IMG/VR virus record: IMGVR_UViG_3300025030_000369
Location: 1 to 27,241 of that record
From: a virus
Reading direction: 5' to 3' (one strand)
DNA: 27,241 nt
The position numbers and the translations under genes were made by a program. Under the pieces are notes generated by a model. That model was not told the DNA's origin. It saw only the letters and a program-made list of their open reading frames with translations, and searched no databases. How positions within the stretch are numbered: position 1 is the stretch's first letter; every line of letters begins with the position of its first letter. Of the stretch, positions 15,609-24,394 are shown one piece after another.

Positions 15609-17522
15609 ATGTCAAGAATACCAGATTACATCATAGATAGGGAACAAAATAAAAAAGGGTTGTTTTCACCAGGTTGGATTAACGAATTGGACGCAAAAAC
15701 TATTCCCGAAGGGGCAATTTCCGATGGGCTTAATTGGATAGTCAAGGCCGATAAAATTGAATTAAGGCACGGATATAAATTATTGGGAGCAGATGTGGGA
15801 GTAGGTCAAGTTAGTGGATTAAAAGTAGGAATTGACGCTAATGGAGATGAGGTTCTTTTCAAAACAAGAAGCAGAAAAATAGAGTATATGCTTCCCGATG
15901 ATGCCGATTGGACAGAAGTGGGGACTGATTCTTTGCCAGCAGGAGCAAATGCCGATGAAATATCTATTGAGTTATACACCAATTTAGCTGGTAATTCAAT
16001 CTATTTTTCAAGTCCGAATAGCGGAATTTATAAGATAATGTTGGCAAATCCTGATACTTTAATTGATTTACTTTCAACGACTTTTAAGGGGAAAATTAGA
16101 ATTAAAGGGAATGCTATGCTTTTATGGGATAGGTTGGGTTCTGCTGGGCAGAAGGATAAAACAGGATTGTATCGGTCAAAATTGGATAAAGACACTTATG
16201 CTGATTACACTTTGGTTTCCGCCGAAAATATAGGAACGGGAGACGGAACAACCAAAACATTCGCTGACATTTTAGCATTTAAGGCGGCTGGAAGTAAAAG
16301 AAGTTGTTTTGGAATTTCGGCAACCGATGGAACTGAAACATTCAGCGACAATTATGATGGAACATTGACTGGCTCATTGGGAGGAACGGGAACGATTAAC
16401 TATGCCACAGGAGCGATTAGCATAACATTTAATACCGCCCCCGAAAATTTACAAGCTCTTACTTGCGATTATTATTGGGAAGACCCGACATCGGGAGGAA
16501 TAGCCGATTTTACGGCACCCACTTCTCCGAGAGTGGCGGCAGAAAGCTTTATTTTAAGACAAGACGAGGGGGGTGGAAATTTCCAAAATATTGGTGAATA
16601 TAACAACGATTATTATTGTTTTCATAAAACTAAAACTTGGAAAACCACTATTTCTGCAGATGATACGGAAGCAAGTAATTTGCTTTATAGGGAGAAGGTA
16701 GGCATACCAAATTGGCGAGCATTATGCGAAACGGGCGAGGGTATTTATTATATCGATACTTCCGAACAGAATAATATCCGACTTTGGCAGATTGCTTTAA
16801 CAATTTACAATACAGAGGCAGTGCCTCAAAAGATTTCTGATTTAATTGATTTATCGGGATTTTCTTTCACAAAAGCAGTTCTTAAGGAATTTGGTGATTA
16901 TGTAGTTATTGCTTGTCGTTTATCTTCGGCAACCCAAAATAACCGAATGCTTTTTTACGATAGAAAATTGAAATTATGGAATCCTCCAACGGATTTACAG
17001 GCATCGGTTTTGGATATTTTTAACGGAGCATTGATTGGAGGGGATTCTACTACTAATAATGTTTATGAATTGTTAAGCGGAGTGGACGATGATGATTCCG
17101 CTATTCCGAATTTCATTACTTTTAACGATAGCAATTTAAACAAAGATGGATTAAAATTTCCTCGCAGATTTATCATCAGAGGAGAAATACAAAGAGACCA
17201 ATTATTAAAAATTTACGCTTCAATAGATAATGGAGCATTTGTAGAAATTGGAGAAGTAAATGGCAATGACGATTATGTAAATAAAGGTACAAGAGTATTG
17301 GTAGGAACAAATGTAGTAGGGACAAAAGAAGTTGGGGGTGGTGGTTCAGGAATTTACGCCAATTATTATGAAAGAGAAATAAATATCACAGGATTGGTTG
17401 ATAAATTAGAAAGAATAAAAATTAAATTTGAGGCGACCCAAGTCGGATATGTGTCGGTATCAAGATTTGGGTTCAAGGATATAAGAGATAAAGGCAGAAA
17501 ATTGCCTGCCAAATATATTTAA
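15609..17522 (+). CDS. Tail nozzle / stabilisation protein (beta-propeller type)
   Basis: A 637-residue beta-rich protein following the adaptor by one base. Features such as DAKTIPEGAISDGLNWIVKAD, repeated strand-turn units (YFSSPNSGIYKIML; IYYIDTSEQNNIRLW; MLFYDRKLKLWNPP) and a C-terminal Ig-like part fit the P22 gp10 / T7 gp12 nozzle family, which closes the tail. Residues 208-291 (GTGDGTTKTFADILAF ... TGAISITFNTAPENLQAL) form an inserted beta module common as an add-on in phage proteins. The nozzle would contact fibres and gate DNA exit. Full length. Confidence 0.75.
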   Translation: MSRIPDYIIDREQNKKGLFSPGWINELDAKTIPEGAISDGLNWIVKADKIELRHGYKLLGADVGVGQVSGLKVGIDANGDEVLFKTRSRKIEYMLPDDADWTEVGTDSLPAGANADEISIELYTNLAGNSIYFSSPNSGIYKIMLANPDTLIDLLSTTFKGKIRIKGNAMLLWDRLGSAGQKDKTGLYRSKLDKDTYADYTLVSAENIGTGDGTTKTFADILAFKAAGSKRSCFGISATDGTETFSDNYDGTLTGSLGGTGTINYATGAISITFNTAPENLQALTCDYYWEDPTSGGIADFTAPTSPRVAAESFILRQDEGGGNFQNIGEYNNDYYCFHKTKTWKTTISADDTEASNLLYREKVGIPNWRALCETGEGIYYIDTSEQNNIRLWQIALTIYNTEAVPQKISDLIDLSGFSFTKAVLKEFGDYVVIACRLSSATQNNRMLFYDRKLKLWNPPTDLQASVLDIFNGALIGGDSTTNNVYELLSGVDDDDSAIPNFITFNDSNLNKDGLKFPRRFIIRGEIQRDQLLKIYASIDNGAFVEIGEVNGNDDYVNKGTRVLVGTNVVGTKEVGGGGSGIYANYYEREINITGLVDKLERIKIKFEATQVGYVSVSRFGFKDIRDKGRKLPAKYI

Positions 17523-17525
17523 TTT

Positions 17526-18923
17526 ATGGAAACAATCATAATAAAAATTATAGCAGGATTAACAGCGATTAGTATTGCGTTTGCTGGGTTTTTAGGATTT
17601 GTTCCTAAAAAAGACTTGGATGAGGCTTCACAAGCGGTCAAGGAATTACAAATTCAGGTTGAGGAAATTTCTTCTTCTTTAATGGATTTCATAAATTCCA
17701 CCAATAAAAATTTAAATAACTTGGGAGCAACTATTCCCGTAACCGTTGCTTTATTTGAATCTTCTCTTGCTTCAAAAATTAGCTCAACAGATACATCTCT
17801 AACATTAGTTTCTGCTTCAACAACAATAGGAACAGACCTTGATGGATATATGTGTTTTACGATAGACGAAGGAACGGCAGTTGAAGAATTCACTTGTGGA
17901 AATGCTTCGGGAACGGCAATTACCTCTCTAATAAGAGGAGTTGACCCTATTGACGGAGACGCTACCAATACTACTCTTATGAAAGAGCATAGAAGAGGTT
18001 CTGCGATTAAAATAACCAATTATCCCCAGCTTGCCATTATTTCAAGGGTGCTTAATGGAGATGAAACTCTTCCGAATATACTGACCTATAATTCCTCTCC
18101 GAATTTTACGGCTGGAAGCAATCAATTAGGAACGATTTATTATATAGATACGGTTGCCACTTCGGGAGCGGCTTTCGCTTCAACAACCGTGGCAGGCATT
18201 TTGGAAATAGCCACTGCCGACCAGATTTTGGCAGGGGATGCCACCGATACCACAGGTGGTTATCTTGTTATATCAACCGAAAGCATGGCAAGCACGACTC
18301 AAAACGCTTCAACTTCGGTGATAACGACCAATGGAAGCGGAAAACTTAATCAGGATTTTTTGGATTTGACCTCGGCATTTACCTTTTCTGGAGCTGTTGA
18401 TTTTACGGGCGAGCTAATAGCCACTTCCACTTTGGATGTGGGAGGAGCTTTCGGCGCTTCTTCAACTTCGCAGTTTTTTGGGAATATCACGGCAACGGCT
18501 GCCACCAATACTTTCGGCTGGACGCAGTTTGACACTTTTATTCCTTTATTGCCGACAGCTACGGCAACGGAACAATACCATATCGCCTCTAAAGCTTATG
18601 TGGACGAAAGCACGGGATTGGGAACTTGGTCTACAAGCTCGGTTGTGAGTAATGATTCAACTACGACAGACAGCGTAAGGCAAGCGGCAAGCGATTTGCT
18701 TGCCTGCGTTGATGTGGAAATGGAGGACGGAGCGAGGTCGGTTATAGGATATGCCGATTCCAATGCTTCTCCGACAACAAGAATAGCAAGCGATTACGCG
18801 ATAGATAACAACGATCTTTCTCAAGCAGGATTTTGTATGCCAATTAAAAATACTCAATTCTGGTATTTTGACGATAGTCGTCAAGGTCAAGGTACAACAA
18901 CGGTAAGCTGGATAGCGTTCTAA
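17526..18923 (+). CDS. Membrane-anchored fibre-like protein
   Basis: A 465-residue protein with an N-terminal hydrophobic segment (residues 4-26, IIIKIIAGLTAISIAFAGFLGF), a short coiled coil (31-65), then Ser/Thr-rich fibre repeats (STTIGTDLDGYMCF; AGILEIATADQILAGDATDT; GAFGASSTSQFFGNITATAA) and a C-terminal tip with two Cys (LLACVDVEMEDG, GFCMPIKN). Residues 74-165 (VALFESSLASKISSTDTSL...SLIRGVDP) form a beta module. It lies between nozzle and internal proteins, where receptor-binding proteins often lie. The anchor is unusual for a virion fibre. Could be an adhesin of the virion or of the infected cell. Confidence 0.6.
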   Translation: METIIIKIIAGLTAISIAFAGFLGFVPKKDLDEASQAVKELQIQVEEISSSLMDFINSTNKNLNNLGATIPVTVALFESSLASKISSTDTSLTLVSASTTIGTDLDGYMCFTIDEGTAVEEFTCGNASGTAITSLIRGVDPIDGDATNTTLMKEHRRGSAIKITNYPQLAIISRVLNGDETLPNILTYNSSPNFTAGSNQLGTIYYIDTVATSGAAFASTTVAGILEIATADQILAGDATDTTGGYLVISTESMASTTQNASTSVITTNGSGKLNQDFLDLTSAFTFSGAVDFTGELIATSTLDVGGAFGASSTSQFFGNITATAATNTFGWTQFDTFIPLLPTATATEQYHIASKAYVDESTGLGTWSTSSVVSNDSTTTDSVRQAASDLLACVDVEMEDGARSVIGYADSNASPTTRIASDYAIDNNDLSQAGFCMPIKNTQFWYFDDSRQGQGTTTVSWIAF

Positions 18924-18926
18924 AAT

Positions 18927-20267
18927 ATGCCATATATACTTAAATATCAAAACAAAGAAGGAAAAACTCTGGAAAAAACACTTATGGAAGGATTAAGTGA
19001 AACGGCTCAAAAAGCCAATCTTGAGTATTGGGCGAAAAGTCATCCCGATGAAGTTTCTTCTTATCAATTAAAGCAAACGGGAATTTCCGAAGCACCAGAA
19101 ACAAGAGAAGCGAGAACCAATCAATCTCCCATTGATTTTTTGAGGGATACTTTGGCAAGCGGATTAACAAGGGCATACGGAGAAGTAGAAAGTCCAGAAG
19201 ATATTCAGACTGGTATTCAAAAACGGAAACAGGAAACAACCGAATTATTCAATCAACGGCTTAAAGAGATAGAGGAAATGGTGGCTAATAGGATTCTGCG
19301 AGAACGGGAACTGGAAACGCAAAAATTGGGCGAGGCAAGAGGGATTAACATTAGGGCTGGATTAGTCGGTTCTTCATTTGCCGAAGGAAGAAATATCGGA
19401 ATCAAACAGAAAACAACGGGGGTAATCGGTGAAGTAGAAAGAGCGGGAACGATAGAAAAAGGGAAAGTTTCTGCCGATTTGAATATTGCTATTTCTAATT
19501 TGGAAGATTTGCAGAATGAAAGAATAAAAAATGCCAGATTGGAACAGCAGGGATTATTGGAAAAAGGAGTGGAATTTTTAGAAAAACAGAGAATAAGAGG
19601 ATTGGATGTTCTAAGAGCAGCCGCAAAAGTTTCCCAAATAACATGGGATAAATTTAAGGAAAGCGGGGCATTGGATGAAATAATACAATCAACTGGCGAA
19701 AGCGAAGAATGGTTAAAATGGGAATTTCAAGGGAATCAACCCCAACCAGAAAAACCTACATATCATTTTGACAATAAAAACAATTTAGTTGTAATAGACC
19801 AAGACCCAGAAACAGGCAACAGAAGAATAACCGCTTATAGTCCCGAAGATTTGGGATTAGATATGCCGACCGATTCAAAACCTGTTTCTTTTGACACTGA
19901 AACGGGAGATAAAGTTTTCTACGATGAAAATCAATTACAAGATATTATGGCAAAAAGTGGAGATATTAACGAATTAAAACTTTATACGATGAAAGGAATG
20001 GGGAAAATGACAGAAAAATTCAATCTGAATACAGCGATCGCGGATATGACAAAACGAATGAATCAACCAGGAATAAGAGGAAAAGACCGCTATATTTCTC
20101 CCCAAAGTTGGGACGAAGCAATAACGGCGTGGACTTCGGCTGGCGGAAAATTAGATGACTTTATAAAGAATTTTAAATATCTGGTCAATCCGGCAGATCC
20201 GCAGGATTATTACGGAATGGGTGGCAAAACGGAAGAAAAGACGGATATAATAAATCCCTTTGAATAA
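18927..20267 (+). CDS. Helical internal virion protein candidate
   Basis: A 446-residue protein, long charged helices in residues 85-240 (KRKQETTELFNQRLKEIEEM, KNARLEQQGLLEKGVEFLEK) with a glycine hinge (GLVGSSFAEGRNIG) that resembles peripentonal or ejected-protein helices, and a C-terminal domain (380-446) ending NPFE. No Cys, signal or catalytic motif. In short-tailed phages the genes after the nozzle and fibres encode internal proteins ejected with DNA. It sits 3 bases before the 967-residue protein, its likely partner. Function inferred from context. Confidence 0.6.
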   Translation: MPYILKYQNKEGKTLEKTLMEGLSETAQKANLEYWAKSHPDEVSSYQLKQTGISEAPETREARTNQSPIDFLRDTLASGLTRAYGEVESPEDIQTGIQKRKQETTELFNQRLKEIEEMVANRILRERELETQKLGEARGINIRAGLVGSSFAEGRNIGIKQKTTGVIGEVERAGTIEKGKVSADLNIAISNLEDLQNERIKNARLEQQGLLEKGVEFLEKQRIRGLDVLRAAAKVSQITWDKFKESGALDEIIQSTGESEEWLKWEFQGNQPQPEKPTYHFDNKNNLVVIDQDPETGNRRITAYSPEDLGLDMPTDSKPVSFDTETGDKVFYDENQLQDIMAKSGDINELKLYTMKGMGKMTEKFNLNTAIADMTKRMNQPGIRGKDRYISPQSWDEAITAWTSAGGKLDDFIKNFKYLVNPADPQDYYGMGGKTEEKTDIINPFE

Positions 20268-20270
20268 AAT

Positions 20271-23174
20271 ATGTTTGAAAATTTGTTTAGAGTGAAATCT
20301 CAACCAACCCAAACTCAAAAATCTGAAACTTTTAATATGTTTGAGGGGCTTTTTGCCGAGAAACCGAAAACAATCCAGCCAAAATGGACTTTCAAGACCG
20401 AACCTGAAACGAATTTAGGTTTGCCTCCGCTTGGCGGGGTTAGAACGACAACTCCCATCCAAACCGAAGAAGACACAACCAAAATAGCGACAAGTATTTT
20501 AAGAGAAGCTACGGGGATACCGACTGGAGTTAGATTGGCTACAAAAGTTAGCGGGAAAAAAGAGTTTATTCCAGAAACAAAATTGGAAAAGTTTTTATTA
20601 GGAAAGGAACCATTAAAAGCTCCATCAGGAGCATTCCAAACTGGATTAGAAGTAGCATCGGCAATACCTATTTTACCGATCGGGAAGATAAAACCGGTTA
20701 TTAAGCCATTGGTTAAAGCTGTTTCTAAAATCGCGCCATCCGCACAAAAAGCGATAAAATGGGCGATTTCAGCCGAAAAGGGGATAATCCCCAAAGTTAA
20801 GGTTGCAGAGGAGTTTAAGGTTGGTGATATTTTAGACCCACAAGGAAAAACAAATATGGCTGGGAAGGTGAAAATAAGAAAGATAGAAGGAAATAGTTTA
20901 TACTTTACAGATGCTAAAGGCACTGATTATTCAGGAATTTCACGCTCGGATGTTAGGAATCTTATCAAGGGAGGTAGTTGGAAAAAAGTTAGTCAAGCAG
21001 TAGGCGAACCCATAATACCTCAAGAACTTGAAATTAAAAAGGTTTCTGGGGCGATGATGGGAAAACCCGGATATGTGGTTTTTGACAAAACTGGCAAATC
21101 AGTTAGCCCATTTTTCAGCACAGAAAAACAATCCATTGACTTCTTCGCCCAAGCAGTTAAGGGAATGGGAGAAGTGAAAGCGGAAGTTAAACCAGTTCAA
21201 ACGGCAGTCCAAAAATTAACCCAAGCATTAAAAGAATCTGGCCCAGTAAGGAAAGAACAGGAGGCATTATATTCTGCCGAAAGGGCGAGAAGAACAGCAC
21301 GGGTAGTGGCTATGGGTGAAAAAGTCCCGGGAGAAAAAGGATTCTTCGCCCAATTAGGGCAATTAAAGGGTTCTTTGCCAAAGGCCAAGTTTAAGGCGAT
21401 CCGTAGCAAGTTCTCCCAAACAGAGGTGGATTCATTGTTTGATTTAGTGGAAAAAGCAAAGATACTTCCTTTTGAAAAAATATCAGTAAAAACTGGATTG
21501 GCTGGTTTGTTTGAAGGGAGAATACCTACTAAAAGCGAATTGGCATTATTTAATGAGGTTTTCCCCAAAGAATTAGTTGAAGAAATTTTAAATAAAAGGC
21601 CATTCATCCAAAAATTATTTGGGGCATTGGGACAGATAATCAATACTCCAAGAGCAATTATGGCATCTGTTGACCTTTCAGCGCCATTAAGACAAGGTAT
21701 TTTCTTAATAGGCAGACCGAAACAATTTCTTCAGTCATTCGGAAGTATGTTTAAATATGCCTTTTCTGAAAAAGCGTATGTAGGACTGGAACAATCTATA
21801 AAATCTAAACCCACTTATGAGCTGATGAGGAGAGCGAAACTCGCTTTTACTGATTTAGGAAGCGCATTGACTTCCCGCGAGGAAGTGATTATGGCCAATC
21901 TGCCAGAAAAAATCCCTATTTTAGGAAGGGTTTTCCGGGGTTCTAACAGGGCTTATACTGGATTTTTGAATAAACTTCGGGCCGATGTTTTTGACGATAT
22001 AGTAAGAAAGGCGCAAATTACAGGAAAGAAATTGACTGATACCGAATTGGAGGGGTTGGGAAAGTTTATCAATGCCGCAACTGGCAGGGGAGATATAGGA
22101 CAACTTCAAAAAGCGTCTTCCGTTTTGAATGCGGCATTCTTTTCTCCTCGGCTTATGGCTTCAAGAATCAATCTTCTGAATATTTATTTTTATGCGACTC
22201 TTCCGCCAATAGCCAGAAAGGAAGCACTTAAATCCTTATTTTCTTTTGCAGGTATAGCTGGCTCTATTCTTGGACTCGCAAAAATAGGCGGAGTTGATGT
22301 CGGGGCTGATCCGAGAAGTGCGGATTTCGGCAAGATAAAGATAGGGAATACAAGATATGATATTTTGGGTGGATTTCAGCAATACCTACGACTTGCCGGA
22401 CAATTATTAACTGGAGAAATCGTAAGTTCAACCACGGGAAGGACTATGACGCTTGGAGAAGGATATAAACCTCTTACGAGAAAAGATATTTTACTTAGAT
22501 TTTTTGAAAACAAAACATCACCGATAGCTTCTTTCATCATTGGGTTGATGACTGGCACAACTGGGGTGGGAGAAAACTTTGATTTGCCGACAGAAATAAC
22601 AAATCGCTTTATTCCTATGGTTGTTCAAGATATGTATGACTTAACCCAAGAAAAGGGCGCAGAAGGTATTCTGATGGGATTACCCGCTATATTCGGAATG
22701 GGTGTTCAAACATACGGAAAACAAGAATTAAAGTTCGGAGAAAGTGCTATCGGAGAACCAACGGCTCAAATCAAATCAGTTCAAGGGTTAGGTGAGAAAA
22801 TAAGAGAATTGGTTTTGGGGCAATTACCGCTCGGCAGTTCAAAGGGGTTTAGCGTTGAATCATATTTTGATCAATTAAGCGATTTACCGAGAGAGGAAGC
22901 GGCAGATATTTTCAGCAAGATTTCCGAAGCAAATCCAGACCTTGCCAAAAAACTTTCTGATGTCGTAAAAGAAAGAGAATTGGGGATAACTGTCAAAGAT
23001 AAGGACTTAAAATCAAAAGGCGTAGCTTCTGGCGACAGGGCGTTAGCGATTAAAAAAGAATTGGATAATTTAAAAACAAAGGAAGAAAAAGCGGCTTTGT
23101 GGAATGACTATACAAAAAAGGGTATTATTACAAAAGAAGTGGCAAGGCAACTGATGACTCTATTAAAAAAGTAG
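20271..23174 (+). CDS. Large internal virion (ejection) protein
   Basis: A 967-residue protein. The N-terminus begins MFENLFRVKS, and a similar MFEGLF follows at residue 23. Residues about 525-720 carry a conserved phage pattern: TSREEVIMANLPEKIPILG, SNRAYTGFLNKLRADVFDD, FFSPRLMASRINLLN, DPRSADFGKIKIGNTRYDIL, GGFQQYLRLAGQL. This block is shared by very large phage and prophage proteins that are packaged and ejected, and is membrane-active in character (hydrophobic stretch SLFSFAGIAGSILGLAKIGG). The ends are Lys/Glu-rich helices. It probably helps form the trans-envelope conduit. No lysozyme motif is seen. The stop abuts the convergent minus-strand gene without spacing. Confidence 0.75.
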   Translation: MFENLFRVKSQPTQTQKSETFNMFEGLFAEKPKTIQPKWTFKTEPETNLGLPPLGGVRTTTPIQTEEDTTKIATSILREATGIPTGVRLATKVSGKKEFIPETKLEKFLLGKEPLKAPSGAFQTGLEVASAIPILPIGKIKPVIKPLVKAVSKIAPSAQKAIKWAISAEKGIIPKVKVAEEFKVGDILDPQGKTNMAGKVKIRKIEGNSLYFTDAKGTDYSGISRSDVRNLIKGGSWKKVSQAVGEPIIPQELEIKKVSGAMMGKPGYVVFDKTGKSVSPFFSTEKQSIDFFAQAVKGMGEVKAEVKPVQTAVQKLTQALKESGPVRKEQEALYSAERARRTARVVAMGEKVPGEKGFFAQLGQLKGSLPKAKFKAIRSKFSQTEVDSLFDLVEKAKILPFEKISVKTGLAGLFEGRIPTKSELALFNEVFPKELVEEILNKRPFIQKLFGALGQIINTPRAIMASVDLSAPLRQGIFLIGRPKQFLQSFGSMFKYAFSEKAYVGLEQSIKSKPTYELMRRAKLAFTDLGSALTSREEVIMANLPEKIPILGRVFRGSNRAYTGFLNKLRADVFDDIVRKAQITGKKLTDTELEGLGKFINAATGRGDIGQLQKASSVLNAAFFSPRLMASRINLLNIYFYATLPPIARKEALKSLFSFAGIAGSILGLAKIGGVDVGADPRSADFGKIKIGNTRYDILGGFQQYLRLAGQLLTGEIVSSTTGRTMTLGEGYKPLTRKDILLRFFENKTSPIASFIIGLMTGTTGVGENFDLPTEITNRFIPMVVQDMYDLTQEKGAEGILMGLPAIFGMGVQTYGKQELKFGESAIGEPTAQIKSVQGLGEKIRELVLGQLPLGSSKGFSVESYFDQLSDLPREEAADIFSKISEANPDLAKKLSDVVKERELGITVKDKDLKSKGVASGDRALAIKKELDNLKTKEEKAALWNDYTKKGIITKEVARQLMTLLKK

Positions 23175-23339
23175 TTATCTACGGGGATCGTCTCCTCCAC
23201 CGACAGAATAAGGAAAAGGAGGTGCATCAGATTTATAGATTATTTTTATAGGTTGATTAATCCACCAAAGAATAAAAATTCCGAAAGAAACTATGAAAAT
23301 AGCAGTCAATAATGGATATTTTTTAAGAAATAATTTCAT
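23175..23339 (-). CDS. Minus-strand 54-residue single-TM protein
   Basis: The only gene found on the minus strand. It starts at the ATG complementary to 23337-23339, has one N-terminal TM (residues 9-27, PLLTAIFIVSFGIFILWWI), a short polar stretch, and ends PYSVGGGDDPRR at a TAA directly abutting the stop of the 967-residue gene (23174). Hydrophobic and Pro/Gly content are coherent with a real peptide. A candidate promoter TTGACT (minus strand, 23377-23372) with TTTGAT at 17 nt lies just upstream. It may be an immunity, holin-control or superinfection-exclusion peptide; this is speculation. Confidence 0.55.
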   Translation of the reverse strand: MKLFLKKYPLLTAIFIVSFGIFILWWINQPIKIIYKSDAPPFPYSVGGGDDPRR

Positions 23340-23348
23340 TATATCTTT

Positions 23349-23377
23349 ATCAAACCATAACCAAGCAACATAGTCAA
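23349..23377 (-). promoter_or_regulatory. Candidate minus-strand promoter
   Basis: On the minus strand TTGACT (complement of 23372-23377), 17 nt, TTTGAT (complement of 23349-23354). -35 matches 5/6 and -10 matches 4/6. It would start transcription only a few bases before the minus-strand ATG. Moderate-to-weak. Confidence 0.35.
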
Positions 23378-23414
23378 TAACCTATGATTATTGCCACTAA
23401 ATAAATATGCCAAC

Positions 23415-23491
23415 TAACGGGTGAGCCAAAGGGTATAAAGTTTTCGGGTGTTTACTCCCTTAAATTGAGGCCTCCGTTATCCTCTTTATAC
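23415..23491 (+). ncRNA. Structured leader with pseudoknot-compatible pairings
   Basis: Two perfect interleaved stems: TAACGG (23415-23420) with CCGTTA (23474-23479), and GTATAAAG (23433-23440) with CTTTATAC (23484-23491). The first can extend by AGCC/GGcCT (23424-23427 with 23469-23473). A further hairpin (TTTc-GGG...CCC-tt-AAA, 23442-23464) lies inside. The order 5'1-5'2-3'1-3'2 is that of an H-type pseudoknot or of alternative folds. It ends two bases before ATG 23494, which has no SD. No known RNA family is recognised. Confidence 0.5.
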
Positions 23492-23493
23492 AC

Positions 23494-23811
23494 ATGGAAA
23501 CCTTCAGCCCCGAATTATTACAAATCGGTTCAATCGGACTTATAGCAATCTTTGCCATCAAAGAAGTTTTCGCTTACCTGAAAGTCAAGAAAACGGACAA
23601 CGCTTACCCGACCATAGCCGAGTGCAATCTGAAGCACCAATATCTGAATGAACACATAGAGAAAATCCACGCTGATATTCACGATATAAACGAAAACCAT
23701 ATTGACCATATAGAAAAAATCGTCCTGCCTAAAATTGAAAGCGATTTAACAAGGATATTCCAAATCTTGGAAGACAGGTTGCCCCGAAAAAATAGAGATT
23801 TAACGATTTGA
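23494..23811 (+). CDS. Holin-like / XhlA-like small membrane protein
   Basis: A 105-residue protein with an N-terminal hydrophobic helix (residues 8-28, LQIGSIGLIAIFAIKEVFAYL), a polar spacer, and a helical C-terminal half rich in His, Asp and Ile (HIEKIHADIHDINENHIDHI) with coiled-coil spacing. Single-TM plus coiled-coil proteins at the head of lysis cassettes include XhlA-type hemolysin/holin accessory proteins. The amidase lies four genes downstream, which supports a lysis role. Expression is likely influenced by the structured leader that ends two bases before its ATG. Confidence 0.6.
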   Translation: METFSPELLQIGSIGLIAIFAIKEVFAYLKVKKTDNAYPTIAECNLKHQYLNEHIEKIHADIHDINENHIDHIEKIVLPKIESDLTRIFQILEDRLPRKNRDLTI

Positions 23812-23861
23812 TTGGTAGGTTTGGGAGATGATTGGCAGTTATTTGAGAAAGGAGGAATCCG

Positions 23862-24072
23862 ATGCCAGAAGAGCCGATGTGTTCGGTCTGGTTCATCAGC
23901 CGAGACGACCAGGATTATCAAGGGAGCCTTGCCCGCCAAGTTCGTCAACGAGATTCTGTCTGGCGACAATAGGATTGACAGCAAAGTCGTCTTAAAACTG
24001 GCGGGCGGCGAACGGATTGAACTGCTGAACATCTTGGCTGAAATAAGAACCTGCGGATGCGCTCTAAACTGA
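23862..24072 (+). CDS. Small protein with apparent +1 frameshift
   Basis: ATG 23862 has one of the best ribosome sites in the window (AAAGGAGGAA, 23848-23857), but its own frame closes at TAG 23970-23972 after 36 codons (MPEEPMCSVWFISRDDQ...). A different frame, open without a start near the SD, continues to TGA 24070-24072 and reads like a real protein: TTRIIKGALPAKFVNEILSG then VVLKLAGGERIELLNILAEI, ending RTCGCALN. Joining the two by a +1 step around 23900-23920 gives about 69 residues. An indel or programmed frameshift is possible. No family recognised. Base composition is G+C-richer than the neighbouring genes. Confidence 0.4.
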
Positions 24073-24085
24073 AAGGAGGCAAGCA

Positions 24086-24349
24086 ATGAAACAATGCCCT
24101 TTCTGTTACGGGAATATGGAGGGACAAAGCACGCTTCTGCTGACCTTTGTCTGGAAAAAAAAGCCAGTGGAGGTTCACGCAAGGTGCGCCGCCCTCTATG
24201 TGGAAAGGGAAAGGCGGGAGAATCCCAGACCCGAACCGCAACCGAGCAATGTGCGAATGTGCGTCAACTGCGGAAGGCTGTTCGGATCAAATGACAAAAG
24301 CGAAGTCTGCCCCGACTGCGGAAGAAACATTGAACGGCTGGGCTCGTAG
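24086..24349 (+). CDS. Zinc-ribbon protein with two Cys clusters
   Basis: An 87-residue protein with a CPFC knuckle at residues 4-7 plus a VHARC segment (about residues 30-34), and a C-terminal ribbon (CVNCGRLFGSNDKSEVCPDC, two CxxC pairs 14 residues apart). This suggests two zinc sites. The SD AAAGGAGG (24072-24079) is strong and well placed before ATG 24086. It lies between lysis-region genes. It may be a regulator or adaptor; no family is assigned. Confidence 0.65.
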   Translation: MKQCPFCYGNMEGQSTLLLTFVWKKKPVEVHARCAALYVERERRENPRPEPQPSNVRMCVNCGRLFGSNDKSEVCPDCGRNIERLGS

Positions 24350-24394
24350 TTCTTTATGGGCTTGCCAGCTCAACCCGAAAGAACTGGCTATATT

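Noticed and set aside
20315-20923. Long antisense ORF (202 codons) opposite the large ejection protein
   Set aside because: It mirrors the coding strand, has no SD or promoter and its composition is a by-product of the real gene. Similar shadow ORFs elsewhere were also dropped.
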